Below, piece after piece: positions 50,723 to 59,553 of a stretch of 64,000 nt of DNA (its first letter is position 1; each line of letters starts with the position of its first letter). Source of the stretch: Halostella limicola (GTDB lineage: Archaea; Halobacteriota; Halobacteria; Halobacteriales; Natronoarchaeaceae); the NCBI RefSeq assembly GCF_003675875.1, contig NZ_RCDI01000004.1, forward strand, positions 62,001 to 126,000. Reading direction: 5' to 3'. A model generated the notes under the pieces. The model saw only the letters and a list, made by a program, of their open reading frames with translations, was not told where the DNA came from and ran no database searches. The translations under genes and the position numbers were made by a program.

Positions 50723-51346
50723 ATGAGCTACACCGTCGAGGAGAGCGGAACCGGTGCGGACGTCGGTCCGCTCGACGTGCGGCTGGCCATCGACGCCGAC
50801 ACCGCCACGGGGTGCCCGCTCAGCGGGCGAGACGTCGACGGGGTGCGGCAGTCGATGACCAACGGCGACGCGGGGGAAGACGAGACGTGTCAGGTCGCGG
50901 TCGACGACGCCGAGGCGCACGGCTACTGCCGGACCCCGGTAACCGAGACCTGTCCCTGTGCGGTCTTCGACGAGCACGACTGCATCTCCGACCTCGAAGC
51001 CGTCAGGGACGGCCGGCTACTGTTCTCGATCATCGTCCCCGGTCGCGAGACGCTGCGCTCGCTCGTCGACGACCTCAGATCCATCGGCGCGTCGGTGTCG
51101 CTCGAACGGATCCGAGCCGACGACGCCGAGGACGACGCGGTGTCGGACGGCGTCGTGTTGACCCCGAAGCAGCGTGAAGTGCTCTCGCTCGCGATCGAGT
51201 CCGGGTACTACGACCGGCCGCGGGGGGCCTCGCTGGACGACCTCGCGGACGAACTCGACGTCACTCCGTCGGCGGTGTCCCAGCGTCTCAACGCGATCGA
51301 GCGAAAGCTGGTCTGCGAGCGGGCTCGCGAGTTCGACCTCCGGTGA
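50723..51346 (+). CDS. Cysteine-rich HTH_10 regulator (NarO/DmsR-type)
   Basis: 207 residues with C-terminal HTH_10 (LTPKQREVLSLAIESGYYDRPRG, LADELDVTPSAVSQRLNAIE). The N-terminal domain carries six cysteines at 31, 56, 69, 77, 79 and 87 (TGCPL, ETCQV, GYCRT, ETCPCAV, HDCIS), the expected layout of a redox or metal-sensing activator of the NarO/DmsR type. A TATA GTATATATT 26-34 bases before the ATG gives a leaderless start. Position beside DoxX and the Usp island, not beside narG. It is a better cysteine match to NarO than the regulator at 43359. Confidence 0.87.
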   Translation: MSYTVEESGTGADVGPLDVRLAIDADTATGCPLSGRDVDGVRQSMTNGDAGEDETCQVAVDDAEAHGYCRTPVTETCPCAVFDEHDCISDLEAVRDGRLLFSIIVPGRETLRSLVDDLRSIGASVSLERIRADDAEDDAVSDGVVLTPKQREVLSLAIESGYYDRPRGASLDDLADELDVTPSAVSQRLNAIERKLVCERAREFDLR

Positions 51347-51527
51347 CACAGTCGGCTCGGGCGCGGACGGTCGGGACTGCGCTCCCCGGCCGTGCTTGTG
51401 TCAACCGCGTCGGTTCGCGCCGATTCGGTGGTAGCTCTCTCGACGCTCGTTGCGGTCGTTTCCGTCGCCCGGGAATCGCCGGCTCGTTTTATACGGCTGT
51501 GAGGCGACTAATTACTCGAAGAGGACC

Positions 51528-52424
51528 ATGTACGATACGATTCTGGTACCGACGGACGGAAGCGACCACGCGGTCCGAGCCGCCGGACACGGACTGAGCC
51601 TCGCACGCGCGTTCGACGCGACGGTCCACGTGGTCAGCGCCGTGGACGTTCAGGCGGCGGCGGGGCCGTTCGACGTCGGCGGGGTCGGCGACGACTTCGT
51701 CGCCCGACTCGAAGCGAAAGCGGAGGAGACCATCGACGCGGTCGAAGCGATCGCCGACGAGTCGGACGACGTTCGAACGGCGGTTCTCAGGGGGACCCCG
51801 TCCGACGCGATACTCGAATACGCGGACGACCACGACGCCGAGTTGATCGCGATGGGGACCCACGGCCGGTCCGGTCTGAAGCGCTACATCGCGGGGAGCG
51901 TGACCGAACGCGTCGTCAGGCTCGCCGACGTGCCGGTTCTCACGACCCGGGCGACCGAACGGAGTCGCGTCGGGGACGGGTACGAGGAGATCCTCGTCCC
52001 GACCGACGGGAGCGAGCTCGCGGCCGCGGCGATCGAACACGGGATCGCGATCGCCCAGCGGTTCGACGCCCGCGTTCACGCGGTGAACATCGTCGACGTG
52101 AGTGGGATCGCCGCCACCCCCAACTACACCCCACCGATCGAACTGATAGAGCGATACGAGTCAGAAGGGGAAGCGGCGACGGAGCGGATCGCGACGGTGG
52201 CCCGTGACGCGGGTCTCGACGCCGTCACCGAGGTCCGCGAGGGGTTCTCGGCCGTGGACCTCCTCGAGTACGCCGACGAGAACGATATCGACCTGATCGC
52301 GATGGGGACGGCCGGCCGGTCGGGACTCGACCGGTTCCTCCTCGGGAGTACCACCGAACGCGTCATCAGACGCGCCGACGTGCCAGTCGTCGCCGTCAAT
52401 CCGGGGGAGAGCGCGGACGACTGA
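51528..52424 (+). CDS. Tandem universal stress protein (two UspA domains)
   Basis: 298 residues. Domain 1 begins MYDTILVPTDGSDHAVRAAGHG and ends with GTHGRSGLKRYIAGSVTERV; domain 2 begins EEILVPTDGSELAAAAIEHG and ends GTAGRSGLDRFLLGSTTERV. The G-x2-G-x9-G-S/T signatures are intact in both. Starts on GAGGACC-ATG. Convergent with the CBS-HPF gene. Expected ATP-binding, cytoplasmic, stress-related. Confidence 0.92.
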   Translation: MYDTILVPTDGSDHAVRAAGHGLSLARAFDATVHVVSAVDVQAAAGPFDVGGVGDDFVARLEAKAEETIDAVEAIADESDDVRTAVLRGTPSDAILEYADDHDAELIAMGTHGRSGLKRYIAGSVTERVVRLADVPVLTTRATERSRVGDGYEEILVPTDGSELAAAAIEHGIAIAQRFDARVHAVNIVDVSGIAATPNYTPPIELIERYESEGEAATERIATVARDAGLDAVTEVREGFSAVDLLEYADENDIDLIAMGTAGRSGLDRFLLGSTTERVIRRADVPVVAVNPGESADD

Positions 52425-52607
52425 CCGCCGACCCCGTTCGGAAACCGAGGGTCTCGCGAGCCCGCCGTCTCGTCGGTCGACTCGTCGCCCCGGCCACGCA
52501 CTCACCGAGGCGACCGCGTCGAAAAACAGGAAGCGATCGGCTCCGATTCCGCGCGGTCGGAGAGCCCTGAACAGACGGGGCGGAAACGGCCGCGTTACCG
52601 GTGCCGT

Positions 52608-53825
52608 TTACTCCTCGAGCAGCCACCCGAAGCGCTTCTCCCAGAACGCTTCGGTCGGGTGCTTCTTGCTCCGTCCGCGGGTTTTCTCGTCCCGGATCCG
52701 TCGCTCCAGCACGTCGCGTGCCTCGTTCAGCGCCCGACTGGCACCGTACCCTTCTCCGGAGGCGAGGTACTGCCCCTCGTCCGTGTGTAACCGCACCCGG
52801 GCGAGCAGCAGCGGCGTCCCGCGCAGGGTCTCGTCGTGCTCGTGCAGGTGGACCTTCGCGTCGAGGACGGTCATCGCGCGGTCCCTGTCGCCGACCTCGT
52901 CGATCATCGTCGCGACGTCGTCGTACGTCACGTCGTCCAGCAGATCCGCACCGTAGACCTGGACGGCCCGAGTCCCCTCCGCTTCCCACGTGAGGGCGTC
53001 GAGGACGTCGGTTTTGGTGAGGATGCCACCGGGACTCCCGTCCTCGGTGACGACCAGCGACGAGCCGCCGACGGCGTCCATCTCCCTGACGGCCGCGTCG
53101 AGCGTCTCGTGTGGCCGGATCGTCCGGACGGGAGAGGCCATCACGTCACGAACCGGGAGGTCCAGGAGCCGTTCGCGTTCTCCCTCCCGCGCTCCGAATC
53201 CGCCGCGGCCCGCGCCAGCGGCGCTGCCGACCACCTGTGCCCCGAACGAGCCGGTCCCGTCCGCGTCTCCGCCCTGACTCCGCCGAACGGATTGGACCGA
53301 GACGTCGGTGACGTCGTAGAGGCTCAGGATCCCGACGGTCGCGTCGTCCTCGACGACCGGGAGGTGCGCGATGCGGTTCTCGCGGAAGGCGTTGAGCGCC
53401 GCTCCGAACGTCGTCTCGGGAGTCACCGTGACGAGGTCCGGTGAGTACGCGTCGGCGACGGTCGCCGCGTCGAGGAACGGCTCGACCTCGCGGAGGATAT
53501 CGTCGTCGGTGACGACGCCGATCAGGTCCCCGCTCTCGAACACCGGCAGTAGCCGCGAATCGCTGTCGATCATCAGCTGGGCGACTTTTCGGACGTCCTC
53601 GTCGGGCGTGAGTCGCGGGACGTGCCAGACGACCGAACCGAGCTTTTGGTCGGGGTGGTGGCGCGCGGCGGCGAGCTGGCGCCTCGTGACCACCCCCTCG
53701 TACTCGTCGCCGCGCACGACGGCGCCCGTGACCGCCGGGTCGTCGAGCGCTCCGACGAGCTTCGAAACCCGCGTCTCCGGTGTGAACTCTTCGTACTCCG
53801 CCGAAACGATATCTGCGATGTCCAT
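52608..53825 (-). CDS. CBS domain protein with C-terminal HPF/RaiA-like domain
   Basis: 405 residues from the ATG at 53825. Four CBS modules (DIADIVSAEYEEFTPETRVS; VVWHVPRLTPDEDVRKVAQLM; TVADAYSPDLVTVTPETTF; DLPVRDVMASPVRTIRPHETL), a Gly-rich linker between the third and fourth, and a C-terminal ribosome-hibernation-like segment (VQVYGADLLDDVTYDDVATM, KVHLHEHDETLRGTP, LLARVRLHTDEGQYLASGEG, ALNEARDVLERRIRDEK). CBS pairs bind adenine nucleotides; the tail would couple energy charge to ribosome silencing (inference). Convergent with UspA. Confidence 0.85.
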   Translation of the reverse strand: MDIADIVSAEYEEFTPETRVSKLVGALDDPAVTGAVVRGDEYEGVVTRRQLAAARHHPDQKLGSVVWHVPRLTPDEDVRKVAQLMIDSDSRLLPVFESGDLIGVVTDDDILREVEPFLDAATVADAYSPDLVTVTPETTFGAALNAFRENRIAHLPVVEDDATVGILSLYDVTDVSVQSVRRSQGGDADGTGSFGAQVVGSAAGAGRGGFGAREGERERLLDLPVRDVMASPVRTIRPHETLDAAVREMDAVGGSSLVVTEDGSPGGILTKTDVLDALTWEAEGTRAVQVYGADLLDDVTYDDVATMIDEVGDRDRAMTVLDAKVHLHEHDETLRGTPLLLARVRLHTDEGQYLASGEGYGASRALNEARDVLERRIRDEKTRGRSKKHPTEAFWEKRFGWLLEE

Positions 53826-54124
53826 GGGTGTTGGTTTGCTGCCGCGGTCGGTCGGTTTCCTTGCTCCTCGAACGGCGCCGTCCGCGGTCGTATTTCGTCG
53901 GCGACGGCCAAGTACCCGCCGTCCGTTCCCGATATCTGAAAAATCACATTCACTACTTGACGGGCCCCGATCCCCGGAAGGCCCCGGATCGCGCGGGGTG
54001 GTCGTCGGGGCGGTTCGGCGTCGTTCCGGGGTTCCTGATCGCTGACGATCCCGACTCGAAACGCCCGGGCCCGGCGGGTCGATCCCGCCTCCACCGTCAC
54101 GGTGATCTCGGCGATTGTCGGAGG
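53826..54124. other. Intergenic region upstream of the CBS-HPF gene
   Basis: About 300 bases between two leftward genes. GC-rich with AT-richer patches at about 53889-53895 and 53935-53950 that could be promoter elements; no protein-like frame, repeat or hairpin of note. Confidence 0.35.
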
Positions 54125-54544
54125 TTAGTACGGCGGGCGCTGGGCGCGAATTACCTCGGCGACCTGCTCCTGTTCCTCGGCGAGGAGTTCCGTCAGGTCG
54201 TCGGCCGTGATGATGCCGGACAGCTCGTCGCCGTCGCGGACGGGGAGCCGACGGACGCCGTTTTCGGACATCAGCTCCGTTGCCTGATAGAACCCGGCGG
54301 TTCGGTCGATCGTACACAGGTCGGTGGACATCACGTCCGCGGCGGTCGCGGCCGACGGGTCGGTCCCCTCAGCGAGGACCCGGAGCGTCAGGTCCCGATC
54401 GGTCACGATACCGGTCGGTTCGTTCCCGTCGGTTATCACGATGCTACCCACGTCTCGCTCTTTCATCGTCGAGGCGAGTTCCTCGACCGACGCGCTGGAC
54501 TCCGCGGTGACCACGTCGCTGCGTGCTAGGTCTTCGATTGGCAT
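54125..54544 (-). CDS. CBS domain pair protein (139 aa)
   Basis: A compact two-CBS (Bateman) protein: IEDLARSDVVTAESSASVEEL with IVTDRDLTLRVLAEG, then AADVMSTDLCTIDRTAGFYQ with ITADDLTELLAEE. Both end with the GI-x-T-x-x-D-L loop that contacts AMP or ATP. It would sense adenine nucleotides and probably act with other proteins. An acid C-terminal helix (EEQEQVAEVIRAQ) follows. Alone on its strand. Confidence 0.9.
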   Translation of the reverse strand: MPIEDLARSDVVTAESSASVEELASTMKERDVGSIVITDGNEPTGIVTDRDLTLRVLAEGTDPSAATAADVMSTDLCTIDRTAGFYQATELMSENGVRRLPVRDGDELSGIITADDLTELLAEEQEQVAEVIRAQRPPY

Positions 54545-54828
54545 GGTGCATGTAGGACGTGGACGTGCCGATATTTAGACGCGATCAGGATTCCTGAAAT
54601 ATAGGAATCTCCGCCGGTTTTAGGCCCATACGCGGTCATATAGGTTCCCCGGACTGTATCGTCGCTACCCGTCCCGGTCGCGACTCGGTTCGACGCCCAG
54701 TCCGCGGTGAACGCGCGACCGGGCGGACCCGCGCGGTCGGGTATCCCGGTCGTCCGGTGCCGTCTTCCGTACCGGTCGAACCGCCGACGACACGGTGATT
54801 TTTGCCGAGACGTCACGTACTCGGTACC

Positions 54829-55293
54829 ATGTCTCAAGATATCGGCGAAGCACTGTCCGCGGAGGAGATCGATGGGTTTCTGAGGGAACGGGGGCTCGGG
54901 GTGCTGGGCTTCGCGACGGGGAGCGAAGCGTACACGATCCCGATCGCGTTCGCGTACGACGGAGACTCGAACCGCTGCTTCTTCCGGTTCATCATGGGCA
55001 GTGACAGCCTGAAGCGGTCCTTCGTCTCCGAGACGGACGTCGCGAGCCTGACGGTGTACGAGTGGAAAACCAAGAACCAGTGGAAAAGCGTCGTGATGAG
55101 GGGGCCGATCCGGGAAGTGGAGAACGCTGACCTGGACGTGGCGGCCACACTGTTCTCCGCTATCGGCGAAGAGGCCGCTCTCGAAGTGTTCAACGACTCC
55201 CTCTCCGAGTACGAGACGGTCTGGTACGAACTCGAGGCTTCGGAGATAACCGGCCGTTGTCGGTACGTCGGATCCGGCCCGAGTCACGACTGA
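54829..55293 (+). CDS. Pyridoxamine-5'-phosphate-oxidase-like FMN protein
   Basis: 154 residues, split-barrel flavin fold. Starts MSQDIGEALSAEEIDGFLRERG; the beta core LGVLGFATGSEAYTIPIAFAY, FRFIMGSDSLKRSFVSETD and VYEWKTKNQWKSVVMRGP match haloarchaeal PPOX-type proteins such as nitroimidazole-resistance relatives. It would bind FMN or F420. ATG at 54829; TATA GTGATTTTTGCC lies 22-35 bases upstream. It resembles the gene at 57889, giving a pair of paralogues in the stress island. Confidence 0.88.
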   Translation: MSQDIGEALSAEEIDGFLRERGLGVLGFATGSEAYTIPIAFAYDGDSNRCFFRFIMGSDSLKRSFVSETDVASLTVYEWKTKNQWKSVVMRGPIREVENADLDVAATLFSAIGEEAALEVFNDSLSEYETVWYELEASEITGRCRYVGSGPSHD

Positions 55294-55376
55294 TGTCGGT
55301 CCCGCAGCGTTCTCGCTTCACGGGAACCCACCTCCGGATTAAGGTGCTATCGGCGTCGATCTAAGCGTAGAGGACC

Positions 55377-56246
55377 ATGTACGACCGAATCCTGTTACCG
55401 ACCGACGGCAGCGACGTCGCGGAGTCCGCGGCAGCGGCGGCTATCGCCCTCGCACAGCGGTACGACGCCGAGTTGCACGCTATTCACGTCTCCGAGTCGA
55501 ACCGGGTGGTGTCCCGGTCCGCGGGCGATAATGAGCTCGACCGCCGCGGCAGCCAGGCGGCGACAGCGGCCGGCGAGAGGGCCGCCAACGTCGGGCTCGA
55601 CGCGACGACGGCGGTCGTCGAAGATGCCGACTCGGTCCATCGCGGTATCCTCGACTACGCCGACGAGCACGATATCGACTGCATCGTCATGGGGACGTAC
55701 GGCCGGACCGGGCTCGACCGACTGGTCGTCGGGAGCGTCACGGAGCGGACGTTGCGCGAATCTCCGGTTCCGGTCCTGACCGTCCACGAGGACAGCGTCA
55801 TCGATCCGGGCGTCGACGCGGTGCTGGTGCCGACAGACGGTAGCGACTTCGCGGCGGCGGCAGCCGACCACGCGATCGAACTCGCGCTGACGACCGGTAC
55901 CGCTCTCCACGTCGTCTACGTCGTCGACCCCGGCATGGTCTGGGGCAACGTGAACACCGGCGTGGTCCGCGACTCGCTCGAGGAGATGGGGCAGCAGGCG
56001 ACCGAACGGATCGCCAGCCGAGCCGAGGCGTCGGGCGTTTCCAACGTCGAAACGGCGATTCTGAACGGGAATCCGTCCCGCGAGATCGCCGACTACGCCG
56101 CCGAACGTGGGGTGGATTACGTCGTGATGGGCACGCACGGACGAACCGGGATGGATCGGTACCTCCTCGGCAGCGTCACCGAGCGCGTGATCCGTCGCAG
56201 CGAGGTCCCGGTACTCGCGACCACGGATCGCGGGCCGCGTGACTGA
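55377..56246 (+). CDS. Tandem universal stress protein (two UspA domains)
   Basis: 289 residues. Domain 1: MYDRILLPTDGSDVAESAAAA to GTYGRTGLDRLVVGSVTERT; domain 2: VDAVLVPTDGSDFAAAAADHA to GTHGRTGMDRYLLGSVTERV. Both ATP motifs are intact. Begins on AGAGGACC-ATG as the gene at 51528. A long non-coding AT-rich stretch follows its stop. Confidence 0.92.
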   Translation: MYDRILLPTDGSDVAESAAAAAIALAQRYDAELHAIHVSESNRVVSRSAGDNELDRRGSQAATAAGERAANVGLDATTAVVEDADSVHRGILDYADEHDIDCIVMGTYGRTGLDRLVVGSVTERTLRESPVPVLTVHEDSVIDPGVDAVLVPTDGSDFAAAAADHAIELALTTGTALHVVYVVDPGMVWGNVNTGVVRDSLEEMGQQATERIASRAEASGVSNVETAILNGNPSREIADYAAERGVDYVVMGTHGRTGMDRYLLGSVTERVIRRSEVPVLATTDRGPRD

Positions 56247-56799
56247 CTATCACCGTTCGGACCTGGAACGACCCTTTCGGGGCGGATCGCGCGGGAGTCG
56301 CGAGGTTCCGACGAGGCCGCCGACCGCGGCGCGCCCGCGAAAGAGGCCGATCCGTCGACCGCGCTCGGCGGTACTCTCGTGCCCTCACTCTCTCACGCCA
56401 CGGCGTCGGCGGATTCGACGACGCTTCGGTCGATAGTCCGACAGCACCCCTGTCGCATTTAACGTAAAAATACGATGCATTGGGAATATTCTACAGAACA
56501 CCGAGACGTATAGAGCGATGACGGGTTACTAGTACTCATCCGGGGACTTTATTTTCCAGAACCGGGCGTACATAACCGAAGCGGCGGTATTTTACAGAGG
56601 TAACCGTGTAAGCGGACGCGACGGAGCAACGAAATACTATTCCCTCTGTTGATAGGAATCGTCTATTGATTCCCTTCGAGAAATTACACCCGGTTACGAT
56701 GGGTGGAACGCCCCAGAGGATCTAGAAGTCTGTCGCGTCGCGTGGAAGCGGACCCAGGCCCCCGGACCGTCCCGTTCGGACGGCCTCCGGGGCCCGGGT
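56247..56799. other. 553-base non-coding stretch, AT-rich in its second half
   Basis: Lies between two convergent UspA genes, so it needs no promoter. 56247-56450 is GC-rich; 56455-56700 is markedly AT-rich for this genome (TTAACGTAAAAATACG, GGGAATATTCTACAG, GACTTTATTTTCC, TATTTTACAG) and has stops in all frames. Candidate for a small RNA or the scar of an integrated element. No inverted terminal repeat or clear tRNA fragment was found. Confidence 0.4.
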
Positions 56800-57675
56800 T
56801 CATCGCTCGTCGGGCGACGACAGGCTCAGTACGGGCCGTTCCGAGAGCCGCACGACGCGGGCGGTGACGCTGCCGAGGAGGTACCGATCCAGACCGGTCC
56901 GGCCGTGCGTCCCCATGACGATCCAGTCGACGTCGCGCTCGTCGGCGTAGTCGAGGATCGAGCGGGCGGGCGTCCCGCTGAGCACCGACGCCTCGACGGA
57001 CCGCACGTCGGCATCGTCGGCACGTTCGACGACCTCGTCGACGGCTCGTTGCCCCGCTTCCTCCAGCGCCTCGTACAGCTGCGGACTCTCGATCTCCCCT
57101 CCCCAGCCGCCGGTGAGGTTCACGACGTGAACCACGTGCAGGGCCGCGTCCGTCGCCGCTGCGAGTTCGATCGCGTGGTCGGCGGCCGCGTTGGCCGGAT
57201 CGCTTCCGTCGGTCGGCACCAGCACCGTCTCGACGTCGCGATCCGAATCCGCCTCTCCGCTGACCGTGAGCACGGGCACCGGCGAGGTCCGGAGCACGCG
57301 CTCGGCGACGCTTCCGAGGACGAGTCGGTCCCAGCCGGTGCGGCCGTGGGTTCCCATCACGATCAGGTCGACGCCGTAGTCGACGGCGTAGTCCACTATC
57401 TCCTCGTGGACCGGGCCGGTCGTTTCGACGACGCGGGTCGTCGTCGCAACGCCGGCATTGGTCGCCAAGTCGGAGACCTCGGCGAGGGCTGTCTCGCCGA
57501 TCCGGGTCAGTTCTTCGGTGGCCTCGGCCGCGACGTCGGCCGGCACGTCGTCGACCTCCAGGACGTGGATCGCGTGGATCGAAGCGTCGAACCGTCGCGC
57601 GAGCGCTATCGCTTTCTTCACCGCCACCTCCGAAACGTCGCTTCCGTCCGTCGGGACGAGGATCGTGTCGTACAT
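56800..57675 (-). CDS. Tandem universal stress protein (two UspA domains)
   Basis: 291 residues from the ATG at 57675. Domain 1: MYDTILVPTDGSDVSEVAVKK to GTHGRTGWDRLVLGSVAERV; domain 2: VETVLVPTDGSDPANAAADHA to GTHGRTGLDRYLLGSVTARV. Both ATP signatures are complete. Very similar in layout to the gene at 55377; the pair is convergent over the non-coding AT-rich stretch. Divergent from the FMN protein gene at 57889. Confidence 0.92.
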   Translation of the reverse strand: MYDTILVPTDGSDVSEVAVKKAIALARRFDASIHAIHVLEVDDVPADVAAEATEELTRIGETALAEVSDLATNAGVATTTRVVETTGPVHEEIVDYAVDYGVDLIVMGTHGRTGWDRLVLGSVAERVLRTSPVPVLTVSGEADSDRDVETVLVPTDGSDPANAAADHAIELAAATDAALHVVHVVNLTGGWGGEIESPQLYEALEEAGQRAVDEVVERADDADVRSVEASVLSGTPARSILDYADERDVDWIVMGTHGRTGLDRYLLGSVTARVVRLSERPVLSLSSPDER

Positions 57676-57888
57676 GTCGATCACGTCGTGGTACGTCGCG
57701 CACCAGTGTCAAACCGGGCGTCGATTCCCGCGCCGAGGGAAGACCGCGAACGCCGTCCGGACTCGTCCGGGACGGAACGCCGATCGAACTCGCGACGGTC
57801 GGTTACACCCCCTGAATCGGGACGGGGGAGTTCTCCCTCGCTGGGAACCGACGATCGATTAACGAAACTCGGGGTCGTCGGTTCGCAC

Positions 57889-58359
57889 ATGACGACCGAC
57901 GAACTGGGGGACTACGGGATGGAACGGATGGACGACGAGGAGATCGGGGGGTTCCTGTCGAGCCAGAGTGTGGGGGTCCTCTGCTTCTCGGCGGAGGACG
58001 CCCCCGACATGCGACCGATGTCGTACTGGTACGACGGCGAGGACAGCGTTTATTTCCTCTACGTCGTCGGATCGAACAGTCGGAAGGAGGCCCTGACCCG
58101 GCGAGCCGACACCGTCCGGTTCCTCGTCTACCGGGCGAACTCGACGTTCGAGTGGCGGAGCGTCCTCCTCACCGGGACGATCGAGGAAGTCCCCGAGAGC
58201 GAACGCGACGCCGTGCTCGACGCCGCGGAGCTGAAGTGGCGACCGGAACTGTTCGAGCGGGCGAGCGCGTCGGAAGACACCAAGCTCTACAGACTGCGGA
58301 TCGAGAAACAGGACGGTATCAAACACTCCGAACTTCCGCCGGGGTTCAAGGAGAACTAG
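57889..58359 (+). CDS. Pyridoxamine-5'-phosphate-oxidase-like FMN protein
   Basis: 156 residues. MERMDDEEIGGFLSSQSVG, VLCFSAEDAPDMRPMSYWY, YFLYVVGSNSRKEALTRRAD and FLVYRANSTFEWRSVLLTG follow the same split-barrel pattern as the gene at 54829. FMN or F420 cofactor likely. Starts at ATG 57889, TATA GATCGATTAACG about 35 bases upstream. Convergent with the single-domain Usp at 58377. Confidence 0.87.
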   Translation: MTTDELGDYGMERMDDEEIGGFLSSQSVGVLCFSAEDAPDMRPMSYWYDGEDSVYFLYVVGSNSRKEALTRRADTVRFLVYRANSTFEWRSVLLTGTIEEVPESERDAVLDAAELKWRPELFERASASEDTKLYRLRIEKQDGIKHSELPPGFKEN

Positions 58360-58376
58360 TCCGACCCCCGACGACG

Positions 58377-58829
58377 CTACTCGCCCTCGACGGGCGTTTT
58401 GACGATCGTGACCGGCCGCTCGGACATGTTGGCGACGCGTTCGGCGACGCTACCGAGCAGGCGTCGGTACTCGCCGGACCGGTTTTTCGACCCGATGACG
58501 GTCAGGTCGATATCCGCCTCGGCCGTGTATTGGAGGATCTCTGCGTGCGGAACGCCGTGTCGGATGACCGGTTCCGCTTCGACGTTCGCGGAGTTGGCCC
58601 GGTCGATAATGTCTTCGACCGCCTCCCGGCCCGCTCGTTCGAGAGCGGCTTCGAGGCCCTCAAACTCGTGGACGTACTCGTCGCCGGGGTAGGAGCTGTA
58701 CGCCTCGGTATCGACGACATAGAGCACGTGTAACTCGGCGTCGTATCTCCGCGCAGCGTCGATCGCGTGCTCGATAGCTCGGTTCACACCGGGGCTCATA
58801 TCCGTCGGTAGCAGGAGGCGGTCGTACAT
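58377..58829 (-). CDS. Single-domain universal stress protein
   Basis: 150 residues. MYDRLLLPTDMSPGVNRAIEHA start; the usual ATP signature is altered: GSKNRSGEYRRLLGSVAERV keeps G-x2-xxG-x8-GS but has Ser-Lys-Asn in place of the THG, so nucleotide binding may differ. It is the fifth Usp in ten kilobases. Divergent from nothing nearby; 115 bases precede the permease fragment gene. Confidence 0.9.
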   Translation of the reverse strand: MYDRLLLPTDMSPGVNRAIEHAIDAARRYDAELHVLYVVDTEAYSSYPGDEYVHEFEGLEAALERAGREAVEDIIDRANSANVEAEPVIRHGVPHAEILQYTAEADIDLTVIGSKNRSGEYRRLLGSVAERVANMSERPVTIVKTPVEGE

Positions 58830-58944
58830 CCTACTCGATACGTTTCGCCCGCAGAAGCGTATCTTGACCCCTCGATTTTGAAGGCGTTTTTAACGGTCCC
58901 CCCTGCCCAGTCGTCCGTCCGCCGCGGAGACCGAGCGGACCGTC

Positions 58945-59538
58945 TCAGTGGTCGTGATCGTGACTGGTAGCCTCCGGGCTCTCGCCCGCGTACGACGCCG
59001 GGTCGGCCTCGAACGCCCGTTCGCAGGCGTTCGAGCAGAAGTAGTACGTCGTTCCATCGTGGGTCGCGCTCGGTCCGTCGTCGTCGGTGCGCATTCCGCA
59101 CACCGGGTCCCGGTACTGGCCGGACGCGCCGAGACCCCGCCGGTACACGTACAGCAGGAATCCGGTGAGCCCGAACGCGATCAGGTTGAGATAGAAGGTG
59201 TAGTTGAGCTCGAAGTACGTCCGTTCAGTCGCCGTTTCTCCGCCGGCGAGGTCGGGGACGATGCCGAGTGCGTCGAACAGCAGTTCCATGACGAACCCGG
59301 TGAACGCCATCGTCACGAAGAAGACGCCGAGGATGTACAGCATGACCGTCCAGCCGTAGTACTTCCGGTAGACGTTCAAGACGGGGATCGTGATGAGGTC
59401 CGCGTAGACGAACGCGATGACGCCGGCGAAGCTGATGCCGCCGCCCCAGAGCGCGACGGCGAACGGAACGTTGCCCATGCTGCCGACGAAACTTATCACG
59501 GCTATCGCGACGCCCATGATCGCGTTCTCGGCGGTCAC
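58945..59538 (-). CDS. C-terminal part of metal-type permease with YHS module (after in-frame TAG)
   Basis: In the same frame as the gene at 59554, directly after its TAG, separated by four sense codons before the GTG at 59538. It has membrane helices ENAIMGVAIAVISFVGSMGN, VPFAVALWGGGISFAGVIAF, VMLYILGVFFVTMAFTGFV and a C-terminal YHS/TRASH module (DPVCGMRTDDD... YYFCSNACERAF, Cys in CGM and C-x3-C). GTG translation restart is possible, but homologues suggest a single protein with the upstream half. His-rich end SHDHDH. Confidence 0.75.
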   Translation of the reverse strand: MTAENAIMGVAIAVISFVGSMGNVPFAVALWGGGISFAGVIAFVYADLITIPVLNVYRKYYGWTVMLYILGVFFVTMAFTGFVMELLFDALGIVPDLAGGETATERTYFELNYTFYLNLIAFGLTGFLLYVYRRGLGASGQYRDPVCGMRTDDDGPSATHDGTTYYFCSNACERAFEADPASYAGESPEATSHDHDH

Positions 59539-59553
59539 GAGCAGGCCGTCTCC

